Shown: positions 1-10,471, numbered from the stretch's first letter. The stretch: DNA of 64,000 nucleotides from Denitromonas iodatirespirans (GCF_018524365.1 NZ_JAEKFT010000001.1:248001-312000); one strand, 5' to 3'. A program made the numbers and translations. The notes: generated by a model not told the origin, from the letters alone.

Positions 1-1038
1 GTGGCCATCGACCACCTGCCGCGCCAGCGCCCCGCACTGCACCACTTTGTCGCACCAGCGCGGTGCCTTGCACCAGGAATAGGCATCGGGCTTGTCGGCA
101 TCGGGGTGGGTCTCGCCCACCAGCGGATGATGCGCCACCGCCGAGCCGGCCAGCCAGGCATGGGACAGGTCCTCGACGATGTCGCGCGCGTCGAGCGGAT
201 GCACGTTGCCGACGGCGGCATCCCACACGCCGGGGGCGAAACGGCGCGCCCCGTCGACCGGATAATTGCCGAAGCTCAGGTAGCGCTCGGGACAACGGCC
301 CAGCGTCTCGAGCCCGAGGCGCCGCGAGAGGTCGAGAAAACGCGCCAGATCGCCGCGCGCCGGGCCGCCCGCCTCAAACCACGCCCACAGCGCGTCGACC
401 GAATCGAGCGCGGTCACCGCCTCCAGCGCATCGCCGAACAGATGCCGCTCCAGCCAGCCGCGGAACTCGCGCAGCAGGCTCAGCAGGCGCACCCGCTCTG
501 CCGGCAGGATGGCGCGCGCCGAGCCGCCCGGCTGCAGGCTCAGGGTATGCGGCCATTTGCCGGCCAGCATGCCCATCAGCTGCAGGAAGCGCGCCCGGGC
601 CGGCAGCGCCTCGGCGGCGGCCGACCCTTCGACCGCCTTGAAGCGGGTGCGCACGGCGTCGAAACCCGGCGTGCCGGCATAGGCGTCGCGGGCGAAATCG
701 GGCATGAAGAAGAGGTAGAAATGGGTGAAGTGGTCGGCCAGATTCTCGGCCGCCAGCATCAGGTTGGTGGCGCGTGCGCCGTTGGGCGGCGCTCTCACGC
801 CGGCCAGATCGGCCAGCGCGGCGGCCGCGGCGGCCGACTGCGACACCGAGCAGATGCCGCAGATGCGCGGCACCAGCACCAGCGCGTCCATCGGCGCCTT
901 GCCCGGCAGGATCTGCTCGAAGCCGCGGTACAGCGGCGAATTGACCCAGGCCGCGGACACCCGGCCGTCGGCCGCCTCAAGCGTGACTTCCAGATCGCCC
1001 TCGACCCGGTTGAACGGGCCCAATACCTGGCGGCTCAT
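1..1038 (-). CDS. hoxC: Regulatory (H2-sensing) [NiFe]-hydrogenase large subunit HoxC/HupV, 3' end missing
   Basis: This is the amino-terminal part (346 codons) of the large subunit of the cytoplasmic H2-sensing hydrogenase; the reading frame is open to the left edge, so the C-terminal nickel-ligand motif is outside the window. The protein starts MSRQVLGPFNRVEGDLEV, the usual RVEG start of large subunits, and carries the N-terminal nickel motif RICGIC at about residues 59-64. The ATG overlaps the hoxB stop codon by four bases (ATGA), so the two subunits are translationally coupled. Family knowledge: HoxBC/HupUV binds H2 and controls a histidine kinase (HoxJ/HupT), which acts on HoxA/HupR. Pairing with a small subunit that has no signal peptide and the presence of hoxA at 5827-7272 support the sensor role over an energy-conserving enzyme. 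Confidence 0.9.
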   Translation of the reverse strand, partial: MSRQVLGPFNRVEGDLEVTLEAADGRVSAAWVNSPLYRGFEQILPGKAPMDALVLVPRICGICSVSQSAAAAAALADLAGVRAPPNGARATNLMLAAENLADHFTHFYLFFMPDFARDAYAGTPGFDAVRTRFKAVEGSAAAEALPARARFLQLMGMLAGKWPHTLSLQPGGSARAILPAERVRLLSLLREFRGWLERHLFGDALEAVTALDSVDALWAWFEAGGPARGDLARFLDLSRRLGLETLGRCPERYLSFGNYPVDGARRFAPGVWDAAVGNVHPLDARDIVEDLSHAWLAGSAVAHHPLVGETHPDADKPDAYSWCKAPRWCDKVVQCGALARQVVDGH

Positions 1039-2030
1039 TGGCGCCCCGTCTTGCGGATCGCCGGTGTCACCACGGCATGGTCGGCCGTGGCATTGGCGCG
1101 CACGCGGCGTGGCGTGGCCGACTTGGACAGCGCCGCCAGCGCCACGAACCAGGCCTTGGGCATGTCGGTCGGCAGGCCGATGGGAATGCCGCCGACCTTG
1201 GGCGTCTGGGCGAAGGGATGGCCGGGCTCCTCGAAGCCCGGCTCGGTACAGCTGATGCAGGCATAGCCGCCATTGGTGCACGAGCCCTGCCCGTTCCACG
1301 GCCGCAGGTTGCAGTCGGCATGCGCCTGGGTGCCCTTGCAGCCCATGTGCTCCATCATGCAGCCGAGGTCGGAGGGTTTCTCGGCGCTGGCCTTGAATTC
1401 GTAGAACTCGTTGCGCGAACAGCCGTGGTGCACCAGGTGGTCGGCATAGAAGCGGGGCCGACCGAGCGCGTCCAGGCTGTCGGCCGTGACCTCGTCCATG
1501 GCCAGCGCCAGCAGCGTCTCGATCACCCAGTCCGGATGCGTCGGGCAGCCGGCAACGTTGATCACCGGCAGACCGCTGCCGCTGCGGTAGTCGGCGCCCA
1601 GCAGGCCGCCCATGTCGTCGCCCTCGTATTGCAGGCCGCAGGCGTCGGTCGGGTTGAAGCCGGCGGCCGTCACCCCGCCGTAGGCCGCACAGGTGCCCAC
1701 CGCCACGGTATGCGTGGCGCGCGTGGCGAGCGCACGCACCCAGTCGATCATCGGCCGACCGGTGCCGGCCAACAGGTGGAAACGTCCGCTGCCCTTGGGC
1801 CCGCGCAGCAAGGCGCCTTCGACGCACAGCACGTCGAGCGGCCGGCTGCCGCGCTCGCAGGCCTCGAGCAGCGCGACCGCCTCGGCGCCGCTGGCCTCCG
1901 ACAGGCTCGGATGCCACAGCAGGTCGATGCCTCCGTCGGCGAGCGTGGCCATCAGATTGGGGGTGTCGGCGCACAGCAGCGACATGGTGCAGCCGCCGCA
2001 ACCGCCGGACTGGAGCCAGAGCACGTTCAT
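1035..2030 (-). CDS. hoxB: Regulatory [NiFe]-hydrogenase small subunit HoxB/HupU
   Basis: A 331-residue iron-sulfur subunit of the H2 sensor. It starts directly with MNVLWLQSGGCGGCTMS, with no Tat signal peptide and no C-terminal membrane anchor, as expected for the soluble regulatory hydrogenase rather than the membrane-bound enzymes elsewhere in the window. Cluster ligands are visible: CGGC near the start, GTCAAYGG in the middle, NVAGCPTHPDW, and the cysteine-rich C-terminal third (HHGCSRNEF, MGCKGTQAHADC, CISCTEPGFEEPGHPF). The proximal cluster has the ordinary GCGGC form. The gene follows a small zinc-ribbon protein by 39 bases and overlaps hoxC by four, so all three are probably one minus-strand unit. 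Length is normal for HupU/HoxB. Confidence 0.93.
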   Translation of the reverse strand: MNVLWLQSGGCGGCTMSLLCADTPNLMATLADGGIDLLWHPSLSEASGAEAVALLEACERGSRPLDVLCVEGALLRGPKGSGRFHLLAGTGRPMIDWVRALATRATHTVAVGTCAAYGGVTAAGFNPTDACGLQYEGDDMGGLLGADYRSGSGLPVINVAGCPTHPDWVIETLLALAMDEVTADSLDALGRPRFYADHLVHHGCSRNEFYEFKASAEKPSDLGCMMEHMGCKGTQAHADCNLRPWNGQGSCTNGGYACISCTEPGFEEPGHPFAQTPKVGGIPIGLPTDMPKAWFVALAALSKSATPRRVRANATADHAVVTPAIRKTGRQ

Positions 2031-2069
2031 GGGAGCTATTGAATCACAGGGCCACGGGGCCGCACAGGG

Positions 2070-2354
2070 TCAGTCGGCCGCCTGGTCGCGCTTGTATTGA
2101 TAGAGCAGCGCCTGGCATTTGGCGCAGGTGACGATGCGCACCGCGTCCTCGCCACCGTGCAGCCCATGTTCGGCGGTCTCGGTGGCGCCGCACTTGGGGC
2201 AGGCGCCATCCGCGCCGGCCGAGGCCAGGTAGGTGGCACGGTCGGGCAGATTGCGCTGCGCCCGCATGTGCGCCTGGTGGCGGGTCAGCACGATGAAGGC
2301 GGCAATGAAAAGCGTGAGGATCAGAACGATCGGAAAGGCCATTTCAAGTGCCAT
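2070..2354 (-). CDS. Small membrane-anchored zinc-ribbon protein, unknown function
   Basis: A 94-residue protein with one N-terminal membrane segment (about residues 7-23, FPIVLILTLFIAAFIVL) and a soluble domain with two CxxC pairs (CPKC at 52-55 and CAKC at 77-80), the layout of a single zinc ribbon. I chose the ATG at 2354 because AGGAA lies just upstream and the membrane segment follows immediately; a longer in-frame start upstream would add a low-complexity tail and run into the phosphate-transporter promoter. It is the first gene of the hoxBC unit and is divergent from the phosphate transporter. I do not recognise the family. Its place suggests co-expression with the H2 sensor, but nothing in the sequence shows a role in hydrogenase function. 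Confidence 0.75.
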   Translation of the reverse strand: MALEMAFPIVLILTLFIAAFIVLTRHQAHMRAQRNLPDRATYLASAGADGACPKCGATETAEHGLHGGEDAVRIVTCAKCQALLYQYKRDQAAD

Positions 2355-2535
2355 GACAACGGATTCCTTGTTCGAGCGGGGCCGCGGCGCAAACGCCCGC
2401 AGCCTGAGGCGGATGCGACAGGGTACCGGTTTTCGCTTCGGGGCGGCCTTGTCGCAGATCAGCACCGTGCGTGCCTGCCTTGGCCGCCACCACCGATCGG
2501 GTCTCGACAAAAAAAGAGGATTCCGCCTTTGTGAC

Positions 2536-2553
2536 CTCTCACAAATCTGAAAC
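2536..2553 (+). promoter_or_regulatory. Candidate Pho box upstream of the phosphate transporter
   Basis: CTCTCAC-AAAT-CTGAAAC consists of two imperfect 7-base direct repeats separated by four A/T bases, the architecture of PhoB sites (consensus CTGTCAT, AT-rich spacer, repeat). It ends 33 bases before the proposed GTG start. Each repeat deviates from the consensus, so this is a tentative call supported mostly by the transporter that follows. The rest of 2355-2586, the region divergent with the zinc-ribbon gene, shows nothing else I can name. Confidence 0.35.
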
Positions 2554-2586
2554 AATTCGTGTTTTTTGCAAGCAGGCGGATCCTCG

Positions 2587-4173
2587 GTGGAACTCCAACA
2601 CATCAGCGAACTCGAGCGCGCGACCCAGCGCGGCAGTGGCGAAATGTTCCGGCTCGGCATGGGGCTGCTGTTCATCGTCGGCGTCATCCTCTTCGCCTCG
2701 ACCCGCGGCGTGGGCAGCGAGGTCAACGTGATGCTGGTCGCCGCCGCCGTCATCGGCGGCTACATGGCGATGAACATCGGCGCCAACGACGTGGCCAACA
2801 ACGTCGGCCCGGCAGTCGGCTCCAAGGCCATGAGCCTGGGCCTGGCGCTGGTCATCGCGGCCGTGTTCGAAGCGGGCGGCGCGCTGATCGCCGGCGGCGA
2901 GGTGGTCGGCACCATCCGCAACGGCATCATCGACGCCAAGCAGCTGCCCAGCGGGGAGGCCTTCGTGTGGCTGATGCTGGCCGCGCTGCTGGCCGGCGCC
3001 TTGTGGCTGAACATCGCCACCGCGGTCGGCGCACCGGTGTCGACCACCCACTCCATCGTCGGTGCGGTGCTCGGCGCGGGCATCGCCGCCAGCGGCTTCG
3101 GCGTGGCCAACTGGAACACGGTCGGCAGCATCGTCGCCAGCTGGGTGATCTCGCCGCTGCTGGGCGGCGTGGTGGCCGCCGGCTTCCTGTACTTCATCAA
3201 GCACCGCATCACCTACCACACCGACATGCGCGCCGCGGCCAAGCGCTGGGTGCCGGTGCTGATCGCGGCGATGATCTGGGCCACCACCTCCTACCTGCTG
3301 CTCAAGGGGCTCAAGGCCGTCATCAAGCTGAGCTTTACCGAGGCGCTCGTCTATGGCGCCATCGCCGCGGCGGTGATGTATCTCGTCCTGCGCCCGGTCA
3401 TCGCCCGCCAGGCGGACCGGAGCACCAACGACAAGGAGGGCATCAAGCGGCTGTTCACCGTGCCGCTGATCTTCGCTGCGGCGCTCTTGTCCTTCGCCCA
3501 TGGTTCGAACGACGTGGCCAACGCGGTCGGCCCGCTGGCGGCGATCGTCGACGTGCTGACCAGCACCTCCGGCCAGATCCACGCCAAGGCCTCGATCCCG
3601 GTGTGGGTGATGATGGTCGGCGCCATCGGCATCTCCCTGGGCCTGGCGCTGTACGGGCCGAAGGTGATCCGCACTGTCGGCTCGGAGATCACCGAGCTCG
3701 ACCAGATGCGCGCCTACTGTATCGCCATGGCGGCGACCATCACGGTGATCATCGCCAGCCAGCTCGGCCTGCCGGTCAGCTCCACGCACATCGCGGTGGG
3801 CGGCGTGTTCGGCGTCGGCTTCCTGCGCGAGTGGATCAAGAACAAGTACGCGCGCATGGAAGACGAGATCAAGGCCCATCACCCGGAAGACGACCAGGCC
3901 GCCATCGACGCCTTCATGGTGCGCTTCACCGCCGCGCCGGTGGCCGAGAAGGGCCAGATGCTGGCCGACCTGAAGGCGCAGGCCAAGGCGCATCTGGACC
4001 CGGCCCACTTCTCCAAGCAGGAGCGCAAGGCCCTCAAGCAGGTCTATCGCCAGGAGTTGGTCAAGCGCTCGCAGCTCAAGCGCATCGCCGCCGCCTGGGT
4101 GATCACCGTGCCGGCCTCGGCCGTCATGGCGGCCATGCTGTTCTTCATGATCCGCGGCATGATGATCGCCTGA
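2587..4173 (+). CDS. pit: PiT-family inorganic phosphate transporter
   Basis: A 528-residue low-affinity phosphate permease of the inner membrane, driven by H+ or Na+ symport. The two PiT signature repeats are plain: NIGANDVANNVGPAVGSK in the N-terminal half and FAHGSNDVANAVGPLAAI in the C-terminal half, each starting a bundle of hydrophobic segments. A second pair of repeats, GAPVSTTHSIVGAVLG and GLPVSSTHIAVGGVFG, sits later in each half. A charged cytoplasmic stretch of about 90 residues near the C-terminus precedes the last membrane segment. The GTG at 2587 is chosen because GGCGGA lies six bases upstream; a TTG seven codons earlier is possible. A strong terminator follows at 4194, so the gene is probably monocistronic. 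A PhoB-like site lies upstream. Confidence 0.9.
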   Translation: MELQHISELERATQRGSGEMFRLGMGLLFIVGVILFASTRGVGSEVNVMLVAAAVIGGYMAMNIGANDVANNVGPAVGSKAMSLGLALVIAAVFEAGGALIAGGEVVGTIRNGIIDAKQLPSGEAFVWLMLAALLAGALWLNIATAVGAPVSTTHSIVGAVLGAGIAASGFGVANWNTVGSIVASWVISPLLGGVVAAGFLYFIKHRITYHTDMRAAAKRWVPVLIAAMIWATTSYLLLKGLKAVIKLSFTEALVYGAIAAAVMYLVLRPVIARQADRSTNDKEGIKRLFTVPLIFAAALLSFAHGSNDVANAVGPLAAIVDVLTSTSGQIHAKASIPVWVMMVGAIGISLGLALYGPKVIRTVGSEITELDQMRAYCIAMAATITVIIASQLGLPVSSTHIAVGGVFGVGFLREWIKNKYARMEDEIKAHHPEDDQAAIDAFMVRFTAAPVAEKGQMLADLKAQAKAHLDPAHFSKQERKALKQVYRQELVKRSQLKRIAAAWVITVPASAVMAAMLFFMIRGMMIA

Positions 4174-4193
4174 TCGCACGCCAGGATCGACGA

Positions 4194-4224
4194 ACGGGCA
4201 GCCCGGCGCTGCCCGTTTTTTTTT
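4194..4224 (+). terminator. Rho-independent terminator after the phosphate transporter
   Basis: An 8-bp perfect stem (ACGGGCAG / CTGCCCGT) with a 7-base loop runs straight into nine T residues. It lies 20 bases after the transporter stop codon and before the antiporter start, so it separates the two genes transcriptionally. Confidence 0.92.
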
Positions 4225-4283
4225 GTCTGCGGCCCACCTGTTCGGCATACTCCCGGCCTGACTCCACCCACCAGGACATTTCC

Positions 4284-5525
<1,242 letters not shown>

Positions 5526-5534
5526 GGAGACCCC

Positions 5535-5789
5535 ATGTCGAAGATCGAATTTTCCAGCGAAGAAAAAGCCCTGCTGACCGACAAGCTCAAGCGCTACCTG
5601 GCCGACGAGCTGGATCAGGAGGTCGGCCAGTTCGAGGCCGGCTTTCTGCTCGACTTCATCTCCAGCGAGATCGGGGCCTATTACTACAACCGCGGCCTGA
5701 ACGACGCCCAGGCCGTGATCGCCCAGCGGCTCGACGATATCAACGACGCCATCTACGAGATCGAGATGCCGACCGAGCTATCGCGCTGA
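5535..5789 (+). CDS. DUF2164 family protein
   Basis: An 84-residue, highly charged, helical protein matching the DUF2164 family in length and in the central FEAGFLLDFISSEIGAYYYNRG region with NDAQAVIAQRLDDI after it. No membrane segment or signal peptide is present. It has a GAGGAG ribosome-binding site seven bases upstream and follows the antiporter by nine bases, so the two are probably co-transcribed. The family has no established function. Its 3' end faces the convergent hoxA gene with a 37-base gap. Confidence 0.85.
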   Translation: MSKIEFSSEEKALLTDKLKRYLADELDQEVGQFEAGFLLDFISSEIGAYYYNRGLNDAQAVIAQRLDDINDAIYEIEMPTELSR

Positions 5790-5826
5790 CGGATGCCGGC
5801 GCCCTCGCAGACGGATGCCGGCCCCC

Positions 5827-7272
5827 TCAGTCGCGCTCCAGCCCGTAGCGCGACAGCTTGTTGCGCAGCCCGACCCGTGACAGGCCCAACTCCTTGGCGG
5901 CGCGGGTCTTGTTCCAGCGGTGGCGGATCAGGCTTTCCTTGACGATGCGCGCCTCCAGCATCTCCAGCCGGCCCTTCAGGTCGCCATCCAGCCCGGCGAG
6001 CAGGTTGAGTTCGGGTTCGTCGTCGACCTCGGCGGCGCGCAGCACACGCGGGCTCAGGTCGGCGGCGCGCAGGCGCGTGCCGTCGGCCAGCGCCGCCATG
6101 CGCAGCACCTCGTTGCGCAGCTCGCGCACATTGCCCGGCCAGCGGTAGGCGCACAGGCAGGCCAGCACCTCGCGGTCGAGCGGCTCAAAGGCCTCGCCGC
6201 CGCTGCTGGACAACTCGCGCGCAAAGGCATTGGCGATGAGTGGGATGTCCATCGTCCGCTCGCGCAGCGGCGGCACGTGCACGGTGATGGCGGCCAGGCG
6301 GTAGAACAGATCCTCGCGGAAACGGCCGGCCTGCATGTCGGCTTCGAGATCGCGGTTGGTGGCGGTCACCACCCGCACATCCACCGGCAGCGGCCGCGGC
6401 GCACCGACCGGGCGCACTTCGCCCTCCTGCAGCACACGCAGCAATTTCACCTGGAAGGCCGGTGTGGTCTCGCCGATCTCGTCGAGGAAGATGCTGCCGC
6501 CGTCGGCCTGCTTGAACAGGCCCACGCGGTCTTCGTAGGCGCCGGTGAAGGCGCCGCGCTTGTAGCCAAAGAGCTCCGATTCGAGCAGCTGGTCAGGCAC
6601 CGCGCCGCAGTTTTCGGTGATGAAGGCCGCCTCGGCGCGCGGGCTGGCCAGGTGCAGGCCGCGCGCCAGCAACTCCTTGCCGGTGCCCGATTCGCCGGTG
6701 AGCAGCACCGGCACGTCGAGGCGCGCCACCTTCTCGACCAGCGCACACACCGCGTTCATCGGCGAGTCGGCCGCGCGCAGCAGGGCCGACACCGCATACT
6801 GCCGCGCCACCGCCTGACGCTGGCCGGCAACCCGCTGGCGCATCACCGGCTCGGCCACCTTCATGTCCAGCGACAGGCGATGGTTTTCGCTTTGCAGCCG
6901 GTACATCTCGGCCGCGCCGTTGAGCGTGAGCAGCAGCTGCTCGGGCTGCCAGGGCTTGAGCAGGTACTGGTAGATGCCGGCCTGGTTGATGCCGGCGATG
7001 ATGTCTTCCGAGTCGGTGTAGCCGGAGATGATGATGCGCACCGCGTCCGGCCACTTGTCGCGCACCTCGGCCAGGAACTGCACGCCCGAAGCGCCCGGCA
7101 TGCGCTGGTCGCACAGCACGATGTGAATCCACTCGCGCGCCATGATCGCCGCGGCCGCTTCGGCCGAGGCCGCGGTGAACACGGTGAAGTCTTCCTCCAG
7201 CGTGCGGCGCAGCGCCTCCTGCGAGCGCACTTCGTCATCCACCACCAGTACGGTGGGCAGGGTCTTGCTCAT
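5827..7272 (-). CDS. hoxA: Sigma-54-dependent response regulator HoxA/HupR
   Basis: A 481-residue NtrC-type activator and the likely transcriptional output of the H2 sensor HoxBC. The receiver domain (about 1-125) has the VVDDE pocket, phosphoacceptor Asp55 in VLCDQRMPG and Lys106 in LLKPW. The central AAA+ domain has Walker A GESGTGKE at about 193-200 and the sigma-54 contact loop GAFTGA at 240-245. The C-terminus has a Fis-type helix-turn-helix ([19 protein letters not shown]). The [16 protein letters not shown] linker is typical of the HoxA/HupR group. The ATG overlaps the hoxX stop (ATGA). In relatives the unphosphorylated form activates hydrogenase promoters; that is family knowledge, not visible here. 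Candidate -24/-12 targets occur at 29754 and 43027. The partner kinase (hoxJ/hupT) is not in the window. Confidence 0.93.
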   Translation of the reverse strand: MSKTLPTVLVVDDEVRSQEALRRTLEEDFTVFTAASAEAAAAIMAREWIHIVLCDQRMPGASGVQFLAEVRDKWPDAVRIIISGYTDSEDIIAGINQAGIYQYLLKPWQPEQLLLTLNGAAEMYRLQSENHRLSLDMKVAEPVMRQRVAGQRQAVARQYAVSALLRAADSPMNAVCALVEKVARLDVPVLLTGESGTGKELLARGLHLASPRAEAAFITENCGAVPDQLLESELFGYKRGAFTGAYEDRVGLFKQADGGSIFLDEIGETTPAFQVKLLRVLQEGEVRPVGAPRPLPVDVRVVTATNRDLEADMQAGRFREDLFYRLAAITVHVPPLRERTMDIPLIANAFARELSSSGGEAFEPLDREVLACLCAYRWPGNVRELRNEVLRMAALADGTRLRAADLSPRVLRAAEVDDEPELNLLAGLDGDLKGRLEMLEARIVKESLIRHRWNKTRAAKELGLSRVGLRNKLSRYGLERD

Positions 7273-8999
7273 ACGGCGGCACTCTCGTTGACGGCCGGCA
7301 CCTGCCAGCCCAGGTCCCGGTGACGGGCCAGATGGCGCGGCGTCCACGACTGCGGGCTTTTCAGCACGAAGTGGTAGCGCGCCACGTGATAGCTCGGATC
7401 GAAGCCGTAGAAGTTGCGCTGCATGTGGCGCAGCTCCTCGGCGCGGTAATCGGCCAGCGGCTTGTCGGCCTCGTCGGCGGCGCGGCGGGCCGCCTTGTCA
7501 GCCAGATGCCCGGGCAGCGCTGGATCGGCGGCCAGCGCCGCGGCGCGATGCGCCACCTCGGCGGCGAATTCGTCCGGCGTGGCGCCGAAGCAGGCGTCGA
7601 TCAGCCCCAGCGCCACCGCCCTGTGCGCCAGCAGCGGCAGGCGATCGCCCATGAGGCGGCGCCCGGCTGCCTCACCCACGCGGCGCGGCAGCAGGTAGCT
7701 CCAGTATTCGGAACCGAACAGGTTGCCCATGTTCTTGTAGTGCGGGTTCATCACCACGCCCTCGCGCGCCCACACCACATCGGCCGCCAGTGCCAGAAAG
7801 CAGCCGCCGGCGCCGGCGTTGCCGCGCATGGCGGCCACGGTGCGCTTGCTGGTCAGCGTCAGCAACGCGAGGCAGACATCGTTCATGGCGTTGATGTTGG
7901 CCCAGGATTCGTCGGCCGGCGACTCGGCCGCCTCGATCACATTCAGGTGGATGCCGTTCGACCAGAAATCGCGCCCGCCTTCAAGCACCAGCACCCGGGT
8001 CGGCCGTGCACCGGCCGCCGCGATGGCGTCGCGCAGGCGCACGCACTGCGCGGTGGACATCGCGCCGTTGGTGAAATCGAAACGCAGGAAGCCGACCGCG
8101 CCGTCGTCCGACTCGCGGTAGCCGATCTCGGCGGCCTCGGGGTCGGTATCGACGCGCGGCACGCTGGCGGCCTGGTCGGCGAACGCCAGCGTGGCCGGCA
8201 GCTTGAAGGGATGCTCGCTGCCGCCGCACTTCACATGGCCGATCCACACTGCGCCGTCGACCGTGGCGCGCAGCAGCGCCCCGTCGCGCCGGCCCACGAC
8301 CGCGCCCGGCACCGCACCGGCCGGCGCCGTGCCCGGCTGGGCGTCGAAGAGCTGGCAGGGCTCGCCGAACAGCGCATCGGCCACACCGGGGAAACCGTCG
8401 GCGGCGCGGATCTTGGCCAGCACGGTGGCGGTGGTGTCGCGTGACCAGTCGATGCGCCGGTCGGCCTGGTGCATCAGTTCGCGCCACTGGCCACGGGCGT
8501 TCGGCCAGTCGGCCAGCGCCGTCGGCGCCCAGCGGCCCGCGCGCCAGTCGGCCACGCGCGCCAGCGCCTCGCGCACCGCCGCCAGCGCGCCCGCGCTGAT
8601 TTCGTTGCGGTAAATGCTCGCCTTGGGCGCCGCGCGCATGGCGAACTCGCGGGTCGCCCACACCGGCCCGGCGTCCATCTCGGCCTCGGCCTGCAGCACG
8701 GTCACGCCCCAGCTAGCCTCGCCGTTCTGGATCGCCCAATCGAGCGCCGAGGGGCCACGGTCGCCAACGATGCCGGGGTGCACGATCAGCGTCAGATGCC
8801 GGCGCCAGATCGATTCGGGCACCGCGCGCTTGAGAAAGGGCGCGACGATCACGTCCGGCGCGAACAGCGCCACCGCCTCTTCGGCCACCGAATCAGCGAT
8901 GTCGAATTCCACCGAGAGTTCGTGCCCGTCTTCGCGCAACTCGGCGAAGAGGCGCTGGGTGAGGCTGTTGAAGCTATGGGTGAGCAGCAGGATGCGCAT
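7269..8999 (-). CDS. hoxX: HoxX/HypX, formyl-dependent CO supply for the hydrogenase active site
   Basis: A 576-residue two-domain maturation protein. The N-terminal half (about 1-260) resembles formyl-tetrahydrofolate-using formyltransferases, with LIVHPGIVGDRGPSALDW and VTVLQAEAEMDAGPVWATRE. The C-terminal half (about 275-560) is a crotonase/enoyl-CoA-hydratase fold, with RVLVLEGGRDFWSNGIHLN and AAMRGNAGAGGCFLALAADV. Family knowledge: HypX makes the active-site CO ligand from formyl-tetrahydrofolate under aerobic conditions and occurs in organisms with oxygen-tolerant hydrogenases. That fits the cysteine pattern of HupS in this window. It overlaps hoxA by four bases and lies 425 bases downstream of hypE. 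Length is close to that of known HoxX proteins. Confidence 0.92.
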   Translation of the reverse strand: MRILLLTHSFNSLTQRLFAELREDGHELSVEFDIADSVAEEAVALFAPDVIVAPFLKRAVPESIWRRHLTLIVHPGIVGDRGPSALDWAIQNGEASWGVTVLQAEAEMDAGPVWATREFAMRAAPKASIYRNEISAGALAAVREALARVADWRAGRWAPTALADWPNARGQWRELMHQADRRIDWSRDTTATVLAKIRAADGFPGVADALFGEPCQLFDAQPGTAPAGAVPGAVVGRRDGALLRATVDGAVWIGHVKCGGSEHPFKLPATLAFADQAASVPRVDTDPEAAEIGYRESDDGAVGFLRFDFTNGAMSTAQCVRLRDAIAAAGARPTRVLVLEGGRDFWSNGIHLNVIEAAESPADESWANINAMNDVCLALLTLTSKRTVAAMRGNAGAGGCFLALAADVVWAREGVVMNPHYKNMGNLFGSEYWSYLLPRRVGEAAGRRLMGDRLPLLAHRAVALGLIDACFGATPDEFAAEVAHRAAALAADPALPGHLADKAARRAADEADKPLADYRAEELRHMQRNFYGFDPSYHVARYHFVLKSPQSWTPRHLARHRDLGWQVPAVNESAAV

Positions 9000-9424
9000 G
9001 GGTCAGGCCTCGAATCGCTGTTGGCGGCTTGAAACCCGCCCGACGAAGCGCGGGCGATGGCGAAGCCGAGCCCGCGCCCCCCTCCCCTTCTGTACCGCCG
9101 AACGGAGAACGGAGACGGCGGGAATTGTCGTGTCGCCTGTCTGAGCCCGCAGGGCGAGTTCGCGACACGACCCGCCGGCGCCGGGCGTAGAGAGGGCACC
9201 GGCGAAGCCGGCGGCACAGTCGGGGCGCCTTCTTTGCCTCCTTTCTTGCGCGTGCAGGAAAGGAGGTCGCCCGCCGGGGCGAGACCCGGCCAACGCCCCG
9301 TCGAAGCGGGCAGCGCCAATCAGGATGATTGAATGCCGGTCCGCCACATCCCGGCACACGGTTGGCGGAAAGCGCCTTCGGCTTTTCCGCCCTACGTCCG
9401 ATGCAATGTCGTGCGCCATCCGCA
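9000..9424. repeat. Intergenic region hypE-hoxX with two palindromic elements
   Basis: No gene is supported in these 425 bases, although the flanking genes are otherwise tightly packed. Two hairpins are clear. At 9237-9266, CCTCCTTTC pairs with GAAAGGAGG around a 12-base loop. At 9364-9391, GGCGGAAAGC pairs with GCTTTTCCGCC with one bulged base. Both look like the dispersed palindromic intergenic sequences common in betaproteobacteria. Neither has a T-run, so they are poor Rho-independent terminators, but they could affect hoxX-hoxA expression through mRNA processing. Confidence 0.6.
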
Positions 9425-10471
9425 TCAGCAGATCCTCGGCAACTGCTCGCCCGACAGCCAGTCCACCATGCGCTTGCCGCCGAAGCCGGTGCGGATCTGC
9501 ACGAAGCAGTTCGGGTCGGTCGTCACCTCGCCGATGCGCGCCGCCTCGCGCCCCAGCGGATGGTCGCGCAGCGCGGCCAGCGCGACCTCGGCCGACTCGG
9601 GCGGCACGATGACGACCAGCTTGCCCTCGTTGGCCACATACAGCGGATCGAGGCCGAGCAGCTCGCAGGCGGCGTCCACCTGTTCGCGCACCGGAATCGC
9701 CTTCTCCTCCAGCAACATGCCGACGCCCGACTGGGCGGCGATCTCGTTGAGCGTGGTCGCCAGCCCGCCGCGCGTCGGGTCGCGCAGCACGCGCACCGCG
9801 GGCACGGCGGCCAGCAGATCGGCGATCAGGCCGTTCAGGGCGGCGGTATCGGAGACGATTTCGGAATCGAAGGCGAGCGATTCGCGCTGCGCCATGATGG
9901 CCATGCCGTGGTCGCCGATGGCGCCGGACACCAGGATGGCATCGCCCGCCCGCGCGTTGGCGCCGGAGAGCGAGCGGCCCGGCGGCAAGGCGCCGACACC
10001 GGTGGTCGTGATGAAAACGCCGTCGCCCTTGCCTTGCTCGACCACCTTGGTGTCGCCGGTGACGATGGCCACGCCGGCCTCGCGCGCGGCGCGTGCCATG
10101 GATTCGACGATGCGCTTGAGATCGGCGAGCGCAAAGCCTTCTTCGAGGATGAAGCTGGCCGCCAGATACAGCGGCCGCGCGCCCATCACCGCCACGTCGT
10201 TAACCGTGCCGTGCACCGACAGGCAGCCGATGTCGCCGCCGGGGAAGAACAGCGGCGAGACCACATGGGCGTCGGTGGCCATCACCAGACGCTCGCCGGG
10301 CGCCAGCGCCGGCAGCACGGCGCCGTCGTCGCCGGCATCGAGGGCGGGGTTAGTGAAGTGGTGGGCGAACAGTTCGCGCACGAGCTGGGCCGAGACACGG
10401 CCGCCCGCGCCATGGGACAGATCGACCCGACCGCGCTTGAAGTCGAGGGGACGTACGTAGTTGTCTTGCAT
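9425..10471 (-). CDS. hypE: Hydrogenase maturation protein HypE (carbamoyl dehydratase)
   Basis: A 348-residue member of the PurM/selenophosphate-synthetase fold family. It takes the carbamoyl group from HypF onto its C-terminal cysteine and dehydrates it with ATP to a thiocyanate, the source of the cyanide ligands of the active-site iron. The essential C-terminal motif is intact (the protein ends PRIC). The N-terminal HGAGG motif and the DDGAVLP and DAHVVSPLFFPGGDIG segments of the nucleotide site are present. It follows the FIST chemoreceptor gene by 57 bases on the same strand and precedes hoxX, so the receptor gene is embedded between hypD and hypE. Confidence 0.95.
   Translation of the reverse strand: MQDNYVRPLDFKRGRVDLSHGAGGRVSAQLVRELFAHHFTNPALDAGDDGAVLPALAPGERLVMATDAHVVSPLFFPGGDIGCLSVHGTVNDVAVMGARPLYLAASFILEEGFALADLKRIVESMARAAREAGVAIVTGDTKVVEQGKGDGVFITTTGVGALPPGRSLSGANARAGDAILVSGAIGDHGMAIMAQRESLAFDSEIVSDTAALNGLIADLLAAVPAVRVLRDPTRGGLATTLNEIAAQSGVGMLLEEKAIPVREQVDAACELLGLDPLYVANEGKLVVIVPPESAEVALAALRDHPLGREAARIGEVTTDPNCFVQIRTGFGGKRMVDWLSGEQLPRIC

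Noticed and set aside
2539-4248. Long open frame on the minus strand opposite the phosphate transporter
   Set aside because: It mirrors a strongly conserved transporter gene; its translation is rich in His, Asp, Arg and Gly with no domain, as expected for the shadow of a high-GC gene.
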